DNA of 64,000 nt, taken from contig SADC01000612.1 in assembly GCA_004194705.1 (NCBI GenBank), forward strand, positions 1 to 64,000, in the 5' to 3' direction. Positions 42,010 through 53,459 of this stretch are shown piece after piece. The notes under the pieces were generated by a model. It saw only the letters and a list, made by a program, of their open reading frames with translations, was not told where the DNA came from and did no database searches. How positions within the stretch are numbered: position 1 is the first letter of the stretch; each line of letters begins with the position of its first letter. The position numbers and the translations under genes were made by a program. The stretch comes from Ditylenchus dipsaci. Its lineage: Eukaryota > Nematoda > Chromadorea > Rhabditida > Anguinidae.

Positions 42010-44213
42010 ATGTCTAGTTTCCGCCAAAGAGAACTTAACGATATGGAAAGTCGTAAAAATGATGTTTATTCGGCTGACTTTGTGCCCAAAAGTATGCTAA
42101 ACATTCTGCTGAATATGGACGTCCCAGACCTGGTACATTGACTGAGATGCGAGCCAACAAAGCTGGTTGGTGCTCAGTTTGTTTCAACTTTACTTATGCC
42201 TTTTAGCGAAATGTATAGCCAAAGAAATGTTTCAACTGTGCCAGGTAATTTAGCACTGATAAATAAAATCTAACTGTCTTTCTCAAAAAAAATTCCATTG
42301 TGAAAATAGAGTTCGCAGTGGTTGTCATCGTAGGAGAAGTGATATTTGTTTCTGGCAAACAAAACTGCAAGGAAGCACCTTCAAAGCCTGAAAACAGCTC
42401 GTTCCCAGCAAAAAAATATTTCCTCCCAGCGGGACTTGTAAACATTTCTCGCTTCTCCAAGATTATCTGGAATTCACCCTAAAATACAGGTTTATTAATG
42501 ATTCGACACAAACAAGGATTTGATAGGTCGTGATTAACACGTTAGTATCATATAGATATTTTCACAAAAAAGGTTGTCGAACTTGGGTGAAGCCTTTAGC
42601 CACAAGATAGGCTAGCGCGCGTTAGGACCGATTTAAAAGGACAAAGCTTTTTCTGCTGCAAAAATACTTCTTTTAATGCAAAAATTAGTTGGTGCAAAAA
42701 GAATTTTATTCGCTGTAAAAAAAACTTTTTTTTGTTGCAAAAATTAGTTGGTGCAAAAAGACTTTTTTTGCTGCAAAAATTTTTTTTGATGCAAATTATT
42801 TTAGTCCGTTTTCATGTAGCAAAGTCACAGAGTGCTTACAGTGCTGCTTTTTAGCTTCCAGAACACACGAGCAGTGATATTCTCCATTCCAGAAAGGATT
42901 TGGGGAGACTGTGCAGAAGGGTACGCGACGTCTCGTCCTCAGAATATTTCGTTTTCGGGGCCGTTTCGTCCTCCGGGACGTTTCTACCTCGTCATGTTTG
43001 TAAACAAGAACTGTAGGCGAACTCTGTAACTTTGCTCTATGAAACGAACTTGCTTCTTACCCTCTTTCAGCACAGAGAATCCCCTTGCACCAGAAACAAA
43101 AGACTGGCCGCTTACGAAAAATGAGTTTGTCACAGTGACACAGGATGTCTGTGACACAGGATGTCACAGATTTCGTTATTTCTGGCGCATATTTTAGTTT
43201 TCCCTGTTTCTTTCGAATTTTTGATCTTTTTCGAAGGTTATTACACTATCAGATAGCCTTGCGATTCTAGTTTCTGGCGAGGTATCACTTTTGCATCTTC
43301 CTTGCAAAATATAACACAAATAGGTGAAGGTATGAAGGAAGTCAGAAAAAATAATTTGGCTCATAATTTTACCTTTGTGTGCTACATTTTGCAGAGATAG
43401 TGGAGCAAATAATATTTCGCCAGAAACTAGAATTGCAGGGCTACCTAATGGTGTTAAAACTTTGTAAATAAGGTTAAAAAGTTTAATAGAAAGAGCTGAT
43501 AGGAAGGGAAAATTCGACCCTACCGGAGTATATATGACTCTGGATGTATAAAAATATATGCATACCAGAGTTTCTTCGTGCGGTAGGCACCAGTCAACAA
43601 AACTATGTTCAACGTGTTCCTTTTTACACTAAATTGGCCTATTTTTGGTCCATTTCCACCCAATACAGCCCTGAATCCCTTTAAAAATGGTCAAAAAGGT
43701 ACTTTTAGATGGTTGAAAAACTCAACTTTTTATTGACCAGAACTTAAAAATAATGTCTTGTTTGATTCTAGGTGTAATATTTCCTGGATTTTGTCATGGA
43801 CAAGTATTTTCAGCAATTTTACTAGCAAATAGGCTATGCGGAGTCGATTTTCAGTTCGATATATTATCCTTTTTTTCTTATCTTTTTCTTATGCGATTCC
43901 AAAAATTAATTTTAAGGTGATTGAAGAGAATGGCCATCGAAATTCACCTTCCTCCTATGAAATTACTATCACCTTTGGAGATCTATTTAAAATCTACCAA
44001 TTTATTTCAGACAAGGTTGGTTAGCCAGAAGCTAAAGTAGTTAAGTTTGAATATGAAGCAATATTTTAGTTAGTAGGGATATTGCTCAGGGCAAGGAAAC
44101 ACAACATGTTGCACTTCGAGGGAGAAATGCTTTTCCAAAGAAGGGATGAGCAAAAAGTCATACATTTGTTACTAAATCATCAACAAATTCTGTTAGGACT
44201 TGCTCAACATTGA
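42010..44213 (+). CDS. Costars-domain protein (ABRA/ABRACL family), four exons
   Basis: Exons 42,010-42,165, 42,207-42,244, 43,917-44,015 and 44,070-44,213 join in phase to a protein of about 145 residues ending at TGA 44,211-44,213. The domain runs from SAEYGRPRPGTLTEMRANKA through KCIAKEMFQLCQ, VIEENGHR, YEITITFGDLFKIYQFISDK to LVGILLRARKHNMLHFEGEM and LFQRRDEQKVIHLLL, matching the Costars fold found in STARS/ABRA and ABRACL. Such proteins act in actin cytoskeleton and Rho/SRF signalling; a specific partner cannot be inferred. A head of about 26 residues (MSSFRQRELNDMESRKNDVY, SADF) precedes the domain. It is in frame only if one A is restored in the run at 42,088-42,091 (CCCAAAAGTATG). Alternatively an exon starts after CCCAAAAG. 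Intron 2 is 1.7 kb and repeat-rich; the others are 41 and 54 nt. Confidence 0.85.
42640..42800. repeat. GGTGCAAAAAG relic in Costars intron
   Basis: Units such as AAAAATTAGTTGGTGCAAAA, AGAATTTT recur five or six times. It is a remnant of the tandem array that forms the arms of the foldback at 1.3-3.5 kb. Confidence 0.6.
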
Positions 44214-44514
44214 AGCCTTTTTTCACTAAAGTTTATTGTTTTGTGAATGTTTGTGTTTTATGTGACTCCCGGCCTTTCAAAGCAGTCTAAAATGGGGAGG
44301 GGGGGGGGGGGGAATGGCTGTTTTTGCAGTCGATTTACGTATTTTTACAGCTGATTGATTTCTTTTTAAAATCAGCTGCCAAAGCGGGAAAATCAGCTGC
44401 AAAAAGACGTGAATCAGCTTCAAAAAAGGTTTGCCCAAAATGTGCAGTAGGTGACTTTTGAAAATTTTTGTGGGAAATTTAAAAGAAAAAATTGACTAGA
44501 AAAATGAGTTCCGG
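44214..44514. other. 3' side of the Costars gene
   Basis: Contains a run of 16 or more G near 44,295 and several AATCAGCTG(C/A)AAAA units (44,350-44,420). No polyadenylation hexamer of canonical form was found close to the stop. Confidence 0.35.
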
Positions 44515-44625
44515 ACCAGAGTTGGACACGGGCCCGAAAATTGACTGCTCGGCCCAGCCCGGCCCGGGGTCGGCCGTCAAAAGCCCGGGCCGGCCCGTGT
44601 TCAACCCTGTTCCGGACTTGAATCG
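44515..44625. repeat. GC-rich GGCCCGGCC foldback remnant
   Basis: GGACACGGGCCCGAAAATTG and GGCCCAGCCCGGCCCGGGG are mirrored by GCCCGGGCCGGCCCGTGTTC, AACCCTGTTCCGG. GGCCCG-rich ends after AGGGTTGAACACG are typical of hAT nonautonomous elements. No duplication was read. Confidence 0.5.
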
Positions 44626-45708
44626 GCTTCTAGTTTCCATAGATGCTCGATATTGTGAAGATTTGCTCCACCCTTGTAGGGCAGATGCAGGGCAACATTT
44701 TGGTGTATGACTCGTAGCTAAGAATACAAATTTCTCACTTTTCGATACAATACAAGTTTCGTGTTACTTTAGTAAAAAAATCAGGCTGAATCGTGCACTA
44801 GCAAAAGCGTAGGCGGAGCAGATTCACGCCAAATACAATTCATTCCTAACCCAAACAAACAGCGAAACGGGACAGTACAGCAAATTAAACGGAATTCTAT
44901 TATTTCTTCGGGAGCTTTTTCCGGCACTTCTTTGCTGTCCACTTGATTGCTGTTGTCGGGCAGGCGAGGAACTTGGCGGGAACTGACCACTTGAACGCTT
45001 CTTGCCAGCCACAGTATCCAGGGCGCAGATTGAGACGGGAGCGTGCTACGAAAGTCGGGAGATGCTACTTGCTGAACCCATACCCAGAGGAGGTGAGATC
45101 ACCGCATCTTGGAGATGAAGCACCGGAGGCCAATTGATCCTTGGATGCCTACGGGACTGCTTCATCGGGACGGCAGACCATAACCATGGCAAGCTGCTTC
45201 GGGACGGAAGAGGACCACAACAGACAAGGCATGGCGAGTTGCTTCAAGAACTTGAGCTTACGACGAAACCGGACTTGAAGAGATGAAGAGGACGAGAGAT
45301 GCTGTCAGACGGGACTCCCAGATGACAAAGAACTAGAAATGAAGAAGAGATGATAATAAAAGGGGACTCACCCTTTGACGTTTCCCCTCTGATTGATGAC
45401 GATGATGCTGACGAAGAGAGGGCGGCTCCTTTAAGCCGGCATTCCACTTGGCCACTTGACGACGATGCTGACGAGAGAGATGACGACTCCTTTGAGCCGG
45501 CGATCCACTTGACTGCTTCTCCTTCTTCGGGCTTCCAGCTGATCGAGACGGGATTTCACTTGACCGAGACGAACATTCATTCGGGCCTTCTATTCGAGAG
45601 ATCCAGCTTGACGGGCTTGTTCCCCCAGCGTTTCCAAAAACTGCGACGAGCTTCATTTATTGAGAGCTGACGAGAGACGACGATAGACGACGAGAGACGA
45701 CGAGAATA
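44626..45708. other. GC-richer non-repetitive tract, no gene recognised
   Basis: 45,000-45,660 is more GC-rich than its surroundings and carries diverged phrases (GACGATGCTGACGAGAGAGA, CTCCTTTGAGCCGGC and TCCTTTAAGCCGGC) as if from an internal duplication. Open frames exist on both strands (up to 107 codons), but none resembles a known family or has splice support. It could be a decayed gene or repeat. Confidence 0.35.
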
Positions 45709-45968
45709 CCGTATATTCTCGATTAGAAGGCCCTCTCTAATAGAAGGCCCCTCTCTAATAGAAGGCCCCCTTGAGGACCTATATATCAGAGAGAAAAGAA
45801 AAGAAATTCGCAAATCTGTTTTTCGCGTTTTCTTAGTTAGCACGAGCTCACCTGATTCCACTTTTAAAATTTTAGTTGAGCACCCGAAAATCTCAAAATC
45901 GAAATATTTTTTTTCCGACTTTTTTAGGGTTGAAAATAGAAGGCCCGGGCCTTCTAATAGAGGTGATG
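45709..45968. mobile_element. ACCGTATATTCTCGATTAGA MITE
   Basis: The left end ACCGTATATTCTCGATTAGA is followed by three AGGCCC(C)TCTCTAATAGA phrases. Near the right end CTTCTAATAGAGG reads back toward it. It belongs to the CCGTA-TTTCTCTAATA family (36,843; 53,460). Confidence 0.6.
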
Positions 45969-46289
45969 ATGATAGTAGATGATCTGAGGCCTAGAAACTC
46001 AGATGCAATTATTTTCTCATAAATATTTCCTCTCCTGGCAAAAATCTATTCAAATCAAAATAGAACTCACGACACTCTCAGGAATCGAGAGTGGGAAGTC
46101 TGCGAGCTGAGCTCTTACACTTTTCGCCTTATATTTGAAGTAAAGTCTGCACTTTCGTTTGACCTGTACTCAAAATTTACAGGAAACGTCAAAAATCAAG
46201 CATTTTTGACTTGAGTCTTCTATTCATTTTACGTCAAATGGGCTAATATTAAAAAATTTGCAAAAAATTGAAAAAGAAACGTGCCAGAC

Positions 46290-46380
46290 GGTGGGGCGAA
46301 TTTCAATAAAAATAGCCATTTTCTAGTGTTGGCACAACAAAATCCCTTACTTTACCTACTGCGCCATGAAGTTTGGGGGG
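46290..46380 (-). repeat. tRNA-like SINE trace
   Basis: Minus-strand CATGGCGCAGTAGGTAAAGT resembles the A-box head of the segment at 24,300-24,400. A weak B-box counterpart (GAAATTCGCCCCACC) lies about 60 bases on. Confidence 0.4.
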
Positions 46381-46524
46381 AAAGTCACCTACTGCCCATT
46401 TTGAAAGGCCGTGAAGACAGTCAAAAATTATTTTCATCGCATTGCTAGTCCTCCAAGAATTTTCAAATACTTCGACCAATTACGCTTTTTAGCCCAAAGA
46501 TTACGGTGGGGCCAACGTTGACCC

Positions 46525-47866
46525 CAGGGCCCATACCATAAGATGAGGGTTAACTTACCCGGGTAAACTTACCCAGGTTAAACTACCCGGGTAAATCACC
46601 CCTAAGCTGAGGGTAAACCCGTACCATAAGAAATTTACCTGTTACCCTCCCTTTTACCCTTAACTGAAGGTAGACTTACTCGTTACCTGGTTTTTATGGT
46701 GAGGGTAAACACAACCAGCTGTGTATTAGCTTTATTTAGAGTTTGACATGCAAATTATATTCTGCGTTATTGGCAAGTGAAGAATTGGCAAGTAAATTTA
46801 CACGCAAAATATTCAGACGGGAATAGAGGTGTGAATTCAGGCATGAATTTACATGGCCTATTCACGCCTGAACTTTTGCGTGTAAATTTACTTGCCAATT
46901 CTCGTCTGAAATTGGGTTCAGGTGTGAAATCAGGCGTGAGCTCTAATGGCACTATTCACGCCTGAATATTTTGCGTGTGAATTTTCTAATTCTCCTCTGA
47001 ATTTTAACATTAAAGGGGGGGGGACATTTGGGGGGGTTGAGAAATGGGTTTGCCAACCTGATGAAAAACCATAAATGGGTTGCAAAAAGATTTTAAATAT
47101 AATATTCTTTATGTGATTTTATCATGGGTTTCACTAGATTATTTGGCATTATTTAGTGAAACCCATGATAAAATCACATAAAGAATATTATATTTAAAAT
47201 CTTTTTGCAACCCATTTATGGGTTTTTCATCAGGTTGGCAAACCCATTTCTCAACCCCCCCCCCCCCCCCAAATGTCCCCCCCCCTTTAAACACTATCTA
47301 TAACTGAGCCAAAGGTTAAAAATGACCAAGTTCAGCCAGTTTAAAGGCAGTAAAATACAGTCCGTAGTCATTATAGCGCTAACCATTAAAACTTCCATTA
47401 TTGTAGAATAAGATTATTTTGTGGCTAATTAACTATAACCACGCGGTTCATGGTTAATTTTTATTATTCCACTATTTACCGGCTGCTTGATCACTAATCT
47501 CAATTCTTCTTCATTAAAAGTTCTGTTTAAAATACTTTTGAAGCAGTAAAAGAATTTAATGTAAAACAATGTGAATAAATGTTGTGAGATCTAAAGTAAG
47601 ATTAACGCCTAAAGTGGTTTTTCGATCATAATTCAAATGTAGCAATTTAACACAATTTTCTTTGAAAACTGGAAGAACTAACGTCAAATTCGTGATCAGC
47701 GAGCCCGAAAACCCTTAAAACACCGGTGCTTACATGATCGTTGCTCAAAAAATGTGTCTACAAGAATCGGGTAAAATTTCTACCCTCAGCAGTTGGGGTC
47801 GTCATTTTAACCTCAGCTGAGGGTAAGCCTACCCTTAACCTCATCATATGTTACGGGCCCAGAGCA
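46525..47866. mobile_element. Foldback with ACCATAAGATGAGGGTTAAC ends and nested MITE
   Basis: GGGCCCATACCATAAGATGA, GGGTTAACTTACC at the left is matched by GGTAAGCCTACCCTTAACCT, CATCATATGTTACGGGCCC at the right. Repeated GGGTAAAC-type motifs follow the left end, and 46,768-46,995 is a degenerate palindrome (GAATTGGCAAGTAAATTTAC, ACGC). A TTAA MITE is nested at 47,014-47,286. Confidence 0.65.
47014..47286. mobile_element. Near-perfect palindromic TTAA MITE, second copy
   Basis: TTAA (47,010-13) and TTAA (47,287-90) bracket a hairpin with the same A-G-run termini and GAGAAATGGGTTTGCCAACC arms as 3,490-3,756. Confidence 0.85.
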
Positions 47867-47944
47867 GTATTAAAAGCGTCATAACTTTTTATGTAAAGAA
47901 TGCTAAGTGCTGATTTTTTCTGACTTTGTTTGCCTCGTTGTTAA

Positions 47945-48836
47945 AGGAGCATGCTTTCCTGTTGATAAGTCAATTGTTGATATTTGAATTCCGGGGACAA
48001 AATCCTACACTATGGTTTTAGCAGGAATTGTTTTTTGAATGCAAGCATTTTTTTCAAATATTCTTTTTGAATTCTTTAATTACGTCAAACCCAGCAATTG
48101 TGGGCACAGCAAAAAGTATGAGTACCCACTGTACCTATAGCATTTAGCCGGATCGGATCCCGAGGTTGAGCATGAGTCTGACCTCTTCGGTGTGTCGTGG
48201 ACTTCGAGTTTTGGATTTGCTGAGCCCTATGGCTTGTCTTACAAGTTTTTTCTGTCTGATGAGTAGGCTAGTCTTTGGTTTGACTTTAGAATTGTTTACG
48301 GTCTCATTAGTAGGTATGATGAATTGATTTCAATGGACACAGATTTAGGTAGAGATTTTGGTATTAAAGCAGAATTTTCTAAAACTCTCGCCTTAGCATT
48401 GACAAATCGCCACACTGGCGAAATCACCAACTTCCATAAAAGATACCGAGAAAATTCTAGAAGAGTCGGTATGAACAGTGGTATTTCACCTGCTCCTGCA
48501 TTTCTGTTTTACACAGTGAACACTCACCCACAGATAGAAGGCCGAGCCAAAGGCTCAGCAATTCCAAAACTCGAAGTCCACGACACTTTGAAGGGTCAGA
48601 CTCATGCTCAACCTCGGGATCCGATCCGGCTAAATGCCATAGGTACAGTGGGTATTCATACTTATTGCTGTGCCCACAATTGCTGGGTTTGACGCAATTA
48701 AAGAATTCAAAAAGAATATTTGAAATAAAAAATGCTTGCATTCAAAAAACAATTCGTGCCAAAACCATAGTGTAGGATTTTGTCCCCGGGAATTCAAATA
48801 TTAACAATTGACTTATCAACAGGAAAGCATGCTCCT
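47945..48836. mobile_element. TTAA-flanked 892-bp foldback
   Basis: TTAA (47,941-44), AGGAGCATGCTTTCCTGTTG at the left; CAACAGGAAAGCATGCTCCT, TTAA (48,837-40) at the right. The arms of about 300 bp stay nearly identical (CCTACACTATGGTTTT, CCCGAGGTTGAGCATGAGTC, TCGTGGACTTCGAGTTTTGG). The loop (about 48,245-48,535) is not inverted and holds an open frame that is not recognised. This is the largest clean TTAA foldback in the window. Confidence 0.85.
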
Positions 48837-48949
48837 TTAACTACATTTTGACTATTTTTTGAAGGTTTAGCGATTCATTTCTGTTGTTGTACAAAAAAAG
48901 AAGCACCTTTTACGGCTGTGGTCAATGTTGACCCCAAGGCTTTCAAAAG

Positions 48950-49240
48950 TTGTTAATAGGCGTCACGTGAACAATTTTAACAACAGCTCAGTGCTACCTT
49001 GTAACGCAGCTCGAAAGCTACAAGACGTATTTCACATAAAAATTTTAAAAAATCTGAGTGTTGAGATATGGCTTTTTGAAAAAATCAATTTCTTTGAAAA
49101 ATGACCAAAATCCGAAAAAAAGTTGGAGAAACTTGGATTTTGGTTATTTTTCAAAGAAATTAATTGTTTTCAAAAAGCCATATCTCAACACTCAGATTTT
49201 TTGAAACTTTTCTGTGAAATACGTCTTGTAGCTTTTTCAT
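48950..49240. repeat. Hairpin, GAGTGTTGAGATATGGCTTT arms
   Basis: GCTACAAGACGTATTTCACA and CTGAGTGTTGAGATATGGCT at the left are mirrored by AGCCATATCTCAACACTCAG and TGTGAAATACGTCTTGTAGC at the right, around a loop near 49,120. It is related to dispersed copies at 13.7 and 27.5 kb. Confidence 0.8.
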
Positions 49241-50084
49241 AATTTTTCGTAAGTCATGTTAAAACGTTGCCTAAGTAACTTTTGAAAAAACGTTGTTTTG
49301 TGACAGTTTTTCACATGTTTTGAAAAAAAAAATTGATTGAGTCTGACTACAACCTTGAGTAACCCTGGTCCCCCAAGGCGAAAAGAAAAGTCAGATTACA
49401 GTCAAAAACTTTTTTCTAAAAATCAATTATTTACACAGAAAAATGTTGGAAAACAAAGTTTTAAGCTTATGTAAATTACTTAGGAGATGTTTAGACTCAA
49501 GAGCCCGTCATAGCATAACTTCTTTATACATAACTGCTTCAAAGTGTCACTGCTTCATACTCGGTCAATACTTGTGAAAAGATTAAAGAGCTGCAAGGTA
49601 GGCGAAAATCAGCACAAAATTATACAAAAGTCACTCAGAAATTACAGGAAAAGAGTTTTTTATTTTAAAGGGGCATGCCCATCGGTATCAAAATGATCCT
49701 TAGGCTCTTGGAACACAGGTGGACTATCAGCGGTTACACAATTATTGAAGCTAATACCTACTTACGATTTTAAACCTGCTCTTTGTCAAAAAAATCCATC
49801 ATTTTTGTTACTCCGTTTTTTATATCTTATTTATTTTATTCATCTTAATCTAGTGATTCCTTCCTTATTTTCGATGTGCTTGCACAGCCCGGTGCAGCCT
49901 AGAACTTTATCCAAGAAATATTGCTGCGCAAATAGAAGACTTTTCGAACCGTTCCTTACGAGAACTAGCCTTCAAAAGCTACTCACATTTTAAAGTAATT
50001 TTGATATAGGAACATTTCCGATATGTTTTTTGTGCAGCTCTAACTTTAGAAATTTGCTACCGTCCTTTCAAAAGTCAATAAAGC
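49241..50084. other. Intergenic, one solo TTAA-type end
   Basis: At 49,667-49,690 TTAAAGGGGCATGCCCATCG is a lone terminus of the TTAA family. No partner end or gene was seen; an 82-codon open frame at 49,745-49,993 is not recognisable. Confidence 0.35.
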
Positions 50085-50265
50085 GGCGCTTGTAGCAAAT
50101 ACCACCCCCACCCAAGAATCCGACCTTTTAAAAATTGCTGTAACTACCCTTACAAGTAACAACTTTAGGGTTAGCCCTAAGGCTTGGGGGTAGGCCAGCG
50201 TACGGAAGTTGTGACTAATAAAGAGTTTACGCATATTTTCCGGAGGGGTATTTGCTACTAGGGTC
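50085..50265. mobile_element. GGCGCTTGTAGCAAATACC foldback
   Basis: Begins GGCGCTTGTAGCAAATACCA and ends GGTATTTGCTACTAGGGTC. Internal sequence (AACTTTAGGGTTAGCCCTAA, GGCTTGGGGGTAGGCCAGCG) is nearly the same as in 21,380-21,616. Flanks show no clear duplication. Confidence 0.7.
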
Positions 50266-51468
50266 GGTGAAACCATTAAAACACAAAGTATAAGGCTTCA
50301 AGGTGGAGTTCTTTTATTTCGACAGTTATTTTCAGTAAATCGCAAAATTAAGACAGTTTCTGATGATAAAAGAATCATGAAAACCATTTCAATCAATGAA
50401 AAAACATACAGTGTGCACTCAGAGGGATTCGAACCAACAACGTTTAGATTAGTTTTAAGTTGAATTTTAAAGATTTACATCCTTCCTAGGATGCCATGGT
50501 TTTTCATAAAACCTTAAAAAAACCTAAACTGCCCTAAACAACCTCAATCCAGCCTAAGTACTTGAAAATATTATAAAATTTAAAAGCATTAACATATTCT
50601 AAAGGTTAAAAATAGCAGATCCAGGGTGCGTGCACGGTTACTGCTCATTTGGACACCCTCATTTGGTCAAACTAAACTTCGGCAAATCTTTTTTAGGCAC
50701 GAATTATAAATATAATTTATTTGAAGATTGAAAGCTGCGGTTTCTCAGATAGTTTTTCAAATAGTTTTTAAAGAAACAGTAGGCATCAGGCTGGATCAGA
50801 GACCACCAGGTATCATAGTGAAAGAGTACTAGTACTAGAAAGAGTACCTCTAGAATTAAAATATTTTGGATTCAAGCAGAAGTAATGAAAAACCATGGTA
50901 TCCTGTCACAGTAATACTGTGACAGTATACCAAAAACACATCAGTAATATCAATTTGGAGTGATTACAAAATTTCCGCTATTTCGAAATTTTTAGACAAC
51001 AACGAAGGCTACGGCCATTTCTAGAGAACTTTTGTGAGAAGTTTCCTCTAACCGAAAACATATTGTCGACGAGAAAAAGCGATTTTTAAAAAAGTTTAAG
51101 CCCTTAAAATTATGGCTTATTTCTTTGCTCTATTCTTTCCTCTACCTCCATTAATCCCCCACCCTTATCTTAGCACAGAGTAAATATTTTGCAAGTCTGC
51201 TTTTTGCGTTGTTTTAATTCCCACAAGCTTTATCGGTTCCGATTTTTAGATTTTAGATTTTCACTTCCATAAATCTCGACGTGGACACTAAAATTTTCAG
51301 ATTTTCAAGGGGTTGAAAAATATCCCCAAGGGATTAACCCATTTCTGCCTCCGTGTAAGATTTTTAGAACAGAAAATAAACAAAACTTTGAATCCTTGTT
51401 TCTAGCCAATTTTTTTGATTTGTAGCTCTGTGTTTTAGCGTTCACATTTGCTAAATCTTTAAAACATA
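50266..51468. other. Intergenic, nothing firm
   Basis: Contains a B-box-like phrase AGGGATTCGAACCAACAA (minus orientation) at 50,431 and an alternating CTGTCACAGTAATACTGTGA palindrome near 50,900-50,925. No gene is supported. Confidence 0.35.
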
Positions 51469-52484
51469 CAGGGTGTCTACAATACGTCCCCCGTTGTGTT
51501 TCGACTATATTTTTTTATTTTCGATAATTAACGAAGATTTTCAGTTTGTTAGAAATACAACACGTTAGGCTCTGTTTGACACATTACTTGTTGTTTTTTG
51601 TTTGAAATTTCATGTTTTGCTGTCCGGTCGAAAATTTTGGCATTTTTTTCTATCTTTCTAGAATGACTAAATATTCTATCGAGCAAAAAGTGTGGTCAGT
51701 GTTCTGGTTCGCAATGCACGGCTATTCGATGCAAGTTCAAAGAGAATATCGGAGAAGGTAAAGAAGAAAGACTAAAAGGCTAAATGATGCATGCAAACCA
51801 GGGAGCGGCGAAAATTGCGCGCCAACTGTTTTCCTTTAGTCATAGAGGCAAGAATTCAAATAATTTTTTAAATAGTGATGATATTATCAGGTAGCCCTAA
51901 GATTCTAATTTCTTATGAGGTATCATATGTTAAATATGCTTGCGAAATATCGCCCAAAAACCAAAAGTATGAAACAAATCAGAAAAAAGTGATGATTTTC
52001 TGATTTCTTTCATACTTCAAGTTTTTTGTGCCATATTTCGAAAGCATGTTTTCACAAAAGATACTTTATAAGAAACTAGAATCTTGGAGCTACCTGATAG
52101 TATCATCACTTTTGAAAAAATTATTTGAATTATTGCCTTTTTGACTAAAAGAAAAAAGTTGGCACGTAATTTTCCGGCGCGCAATTTTCGCCTCTCCCAA
52201 ACCAGTGTTCACACTCATTTCAATCACTGTTCACACTTTTTGCTTGATAGAGTATTCAGTTATTCTGGAAAAATAGAAAAATTACCCAGATTTTTTTCCG
52301 GCCAGCTAGACATTGAATTTTAAACAAGCGGCATCAAGTGAGATGACAAACAAAAGCCTAACTTCTCTTCTTTCTAATAAACAACTAAATAAAAATAAAA
52401 ATACAATAAACAAAAATCTCGGTGAATGATCGAAAAATCAAAAAGTTATGGCCAAAAAACCGGTGACGAATTTGGGACACCCTG
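51469..52484. mobile_element. 1-kb TA-CAGGGTGTC palindrome carrying HTH fragment
   Basis: TA (51,467-68), CAGGGTGTCTACAATACGTC at the left; GAATTTGGGACACCCTG, TA (52,485-86) at the right. The two halves are inverted copies of each other over most of their length (for example CTATCGAGCAAAAAGTGTGG at 51,676 against the mirrored copy at 52,228). Confidence 0.8.
51662..51763 (+). pseudogene. Transposase N-terminal helix-turn-helix fragment
   Basis: An open frame from ATG 51,662 reads MTKYSIEQKVWSVFWFAMHG, YSMQVQREYRRR. This resembles the N-terminal helix-turn-helix (DUF4817-like) that precedes mariner-type transposases in some invertebrates. It ends after about 35 residues, and no DDE region follows in the palindrome. 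A decayed mirrored copy lies at about 52,210-52,260. Confidence 0.5.
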
Positions 52485-53459
52485 TACACGTGTGTGTCGT
52501 AAAAACTACGACATTTTTTGGATTCTCGCCGTAATACTTTTCCTTAATTTTTCAATATTTTTTTTTCACAAATGGTTTGGTCATAATATATTCTGGGTTT
52601 ATTAACTGCGCTTCATGGGGTTTACTTATCTAAATCGTTGGCTGAAAGCTAATTTTTTTTTGGGTTTTCACCGGTTCGCGTGCAATTTTTACGACTCACC
52701 CTGCATTTAATTTTTCACAGAATTACAAACGAATAATTCGATGTGGACGAAAAAGTATGAATGAAATTGCTTAAATTTCTTGCGTCAAATTGCTTATCTT
52801 TACCACACTACCTCCATGAAAAAATGTATGCTTGTTTGAAAGCCCTGAGTATGCTATCGAAAATGTACTTTTTGATTCTTAAAATTACTTTATTTTCAAT
52901 GCGAAAAATTCGATTGAAAAAAAATCGGTAAATTTTCGATTTAAATTTTTTATTTTTGGTGATTAATACGATAATATTTAGAAATTATGTTGTAGAGCAG
53001 ACTAAATGCTACAAAACTAATTTTTCAGAATTATTTTTTTAAACATAAGAACGCTGGGATGTAATTTTCTTTTAAATATCTCCATCGTGAAAAAAAAGAA
53101 AACATGAACACTTTAAATTTTTTTCTTTGTCATTCTGTTTTCACTTATCTTCTTCTAACAATCTCAATAAAAATTTGTACTCAAAAGATATATGAGACAA
53201 TAAGCTACATTTGGAGTGGTAACTTGGTTAGATATTATGCACAAATAATGCCCAAAAACGGTTAGCAGAGTGCGAATAAAGTAATTCTCGAAAATTGTCG
53301 AAATTTCAATATCTGTTTTATCATCCTAACCACTTCCTGACTGCATTTTTTAAATAAACCCAACCATTTCACCCCGTGAAAATGGCTATTTCAGCTGAAA
53401 AACAAAATTGTCAATTTTCTGAAATTTAATTCCGGCAGAAATGGGCTAAAAAAGGTTAC
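52485..53459. other. Intergenic, nothing firm
   Basis: TCGTAAAAACTACGAC at 52,497 and TTTTTACGACTCACCCTGCA at 52,687 hint at a decayed CAGGGTG-type element. No gene is supported. Confidence 0.35.

Noticed and set aside
43836..44024. A 62-codon frame that looks like a small secreted protein with a signal peptide
   Set aside because: The hydrophobic start is intron sequence; only the part from 43,917 is coding, as exon 3 of the Costars gene.
45350..45670. 106-107-codon frames on both strands in the GC-richer tract
   Set aside because: Overlapping frames of similar length on both strands with internal duplication and no family resemblance suggest composition, not coding.
48324..48692. A 122-codon frame in the TTAA foldback
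   Set aside because: Its second half is the foldback arm and the first half matches no family I know, so a gene is not supported.
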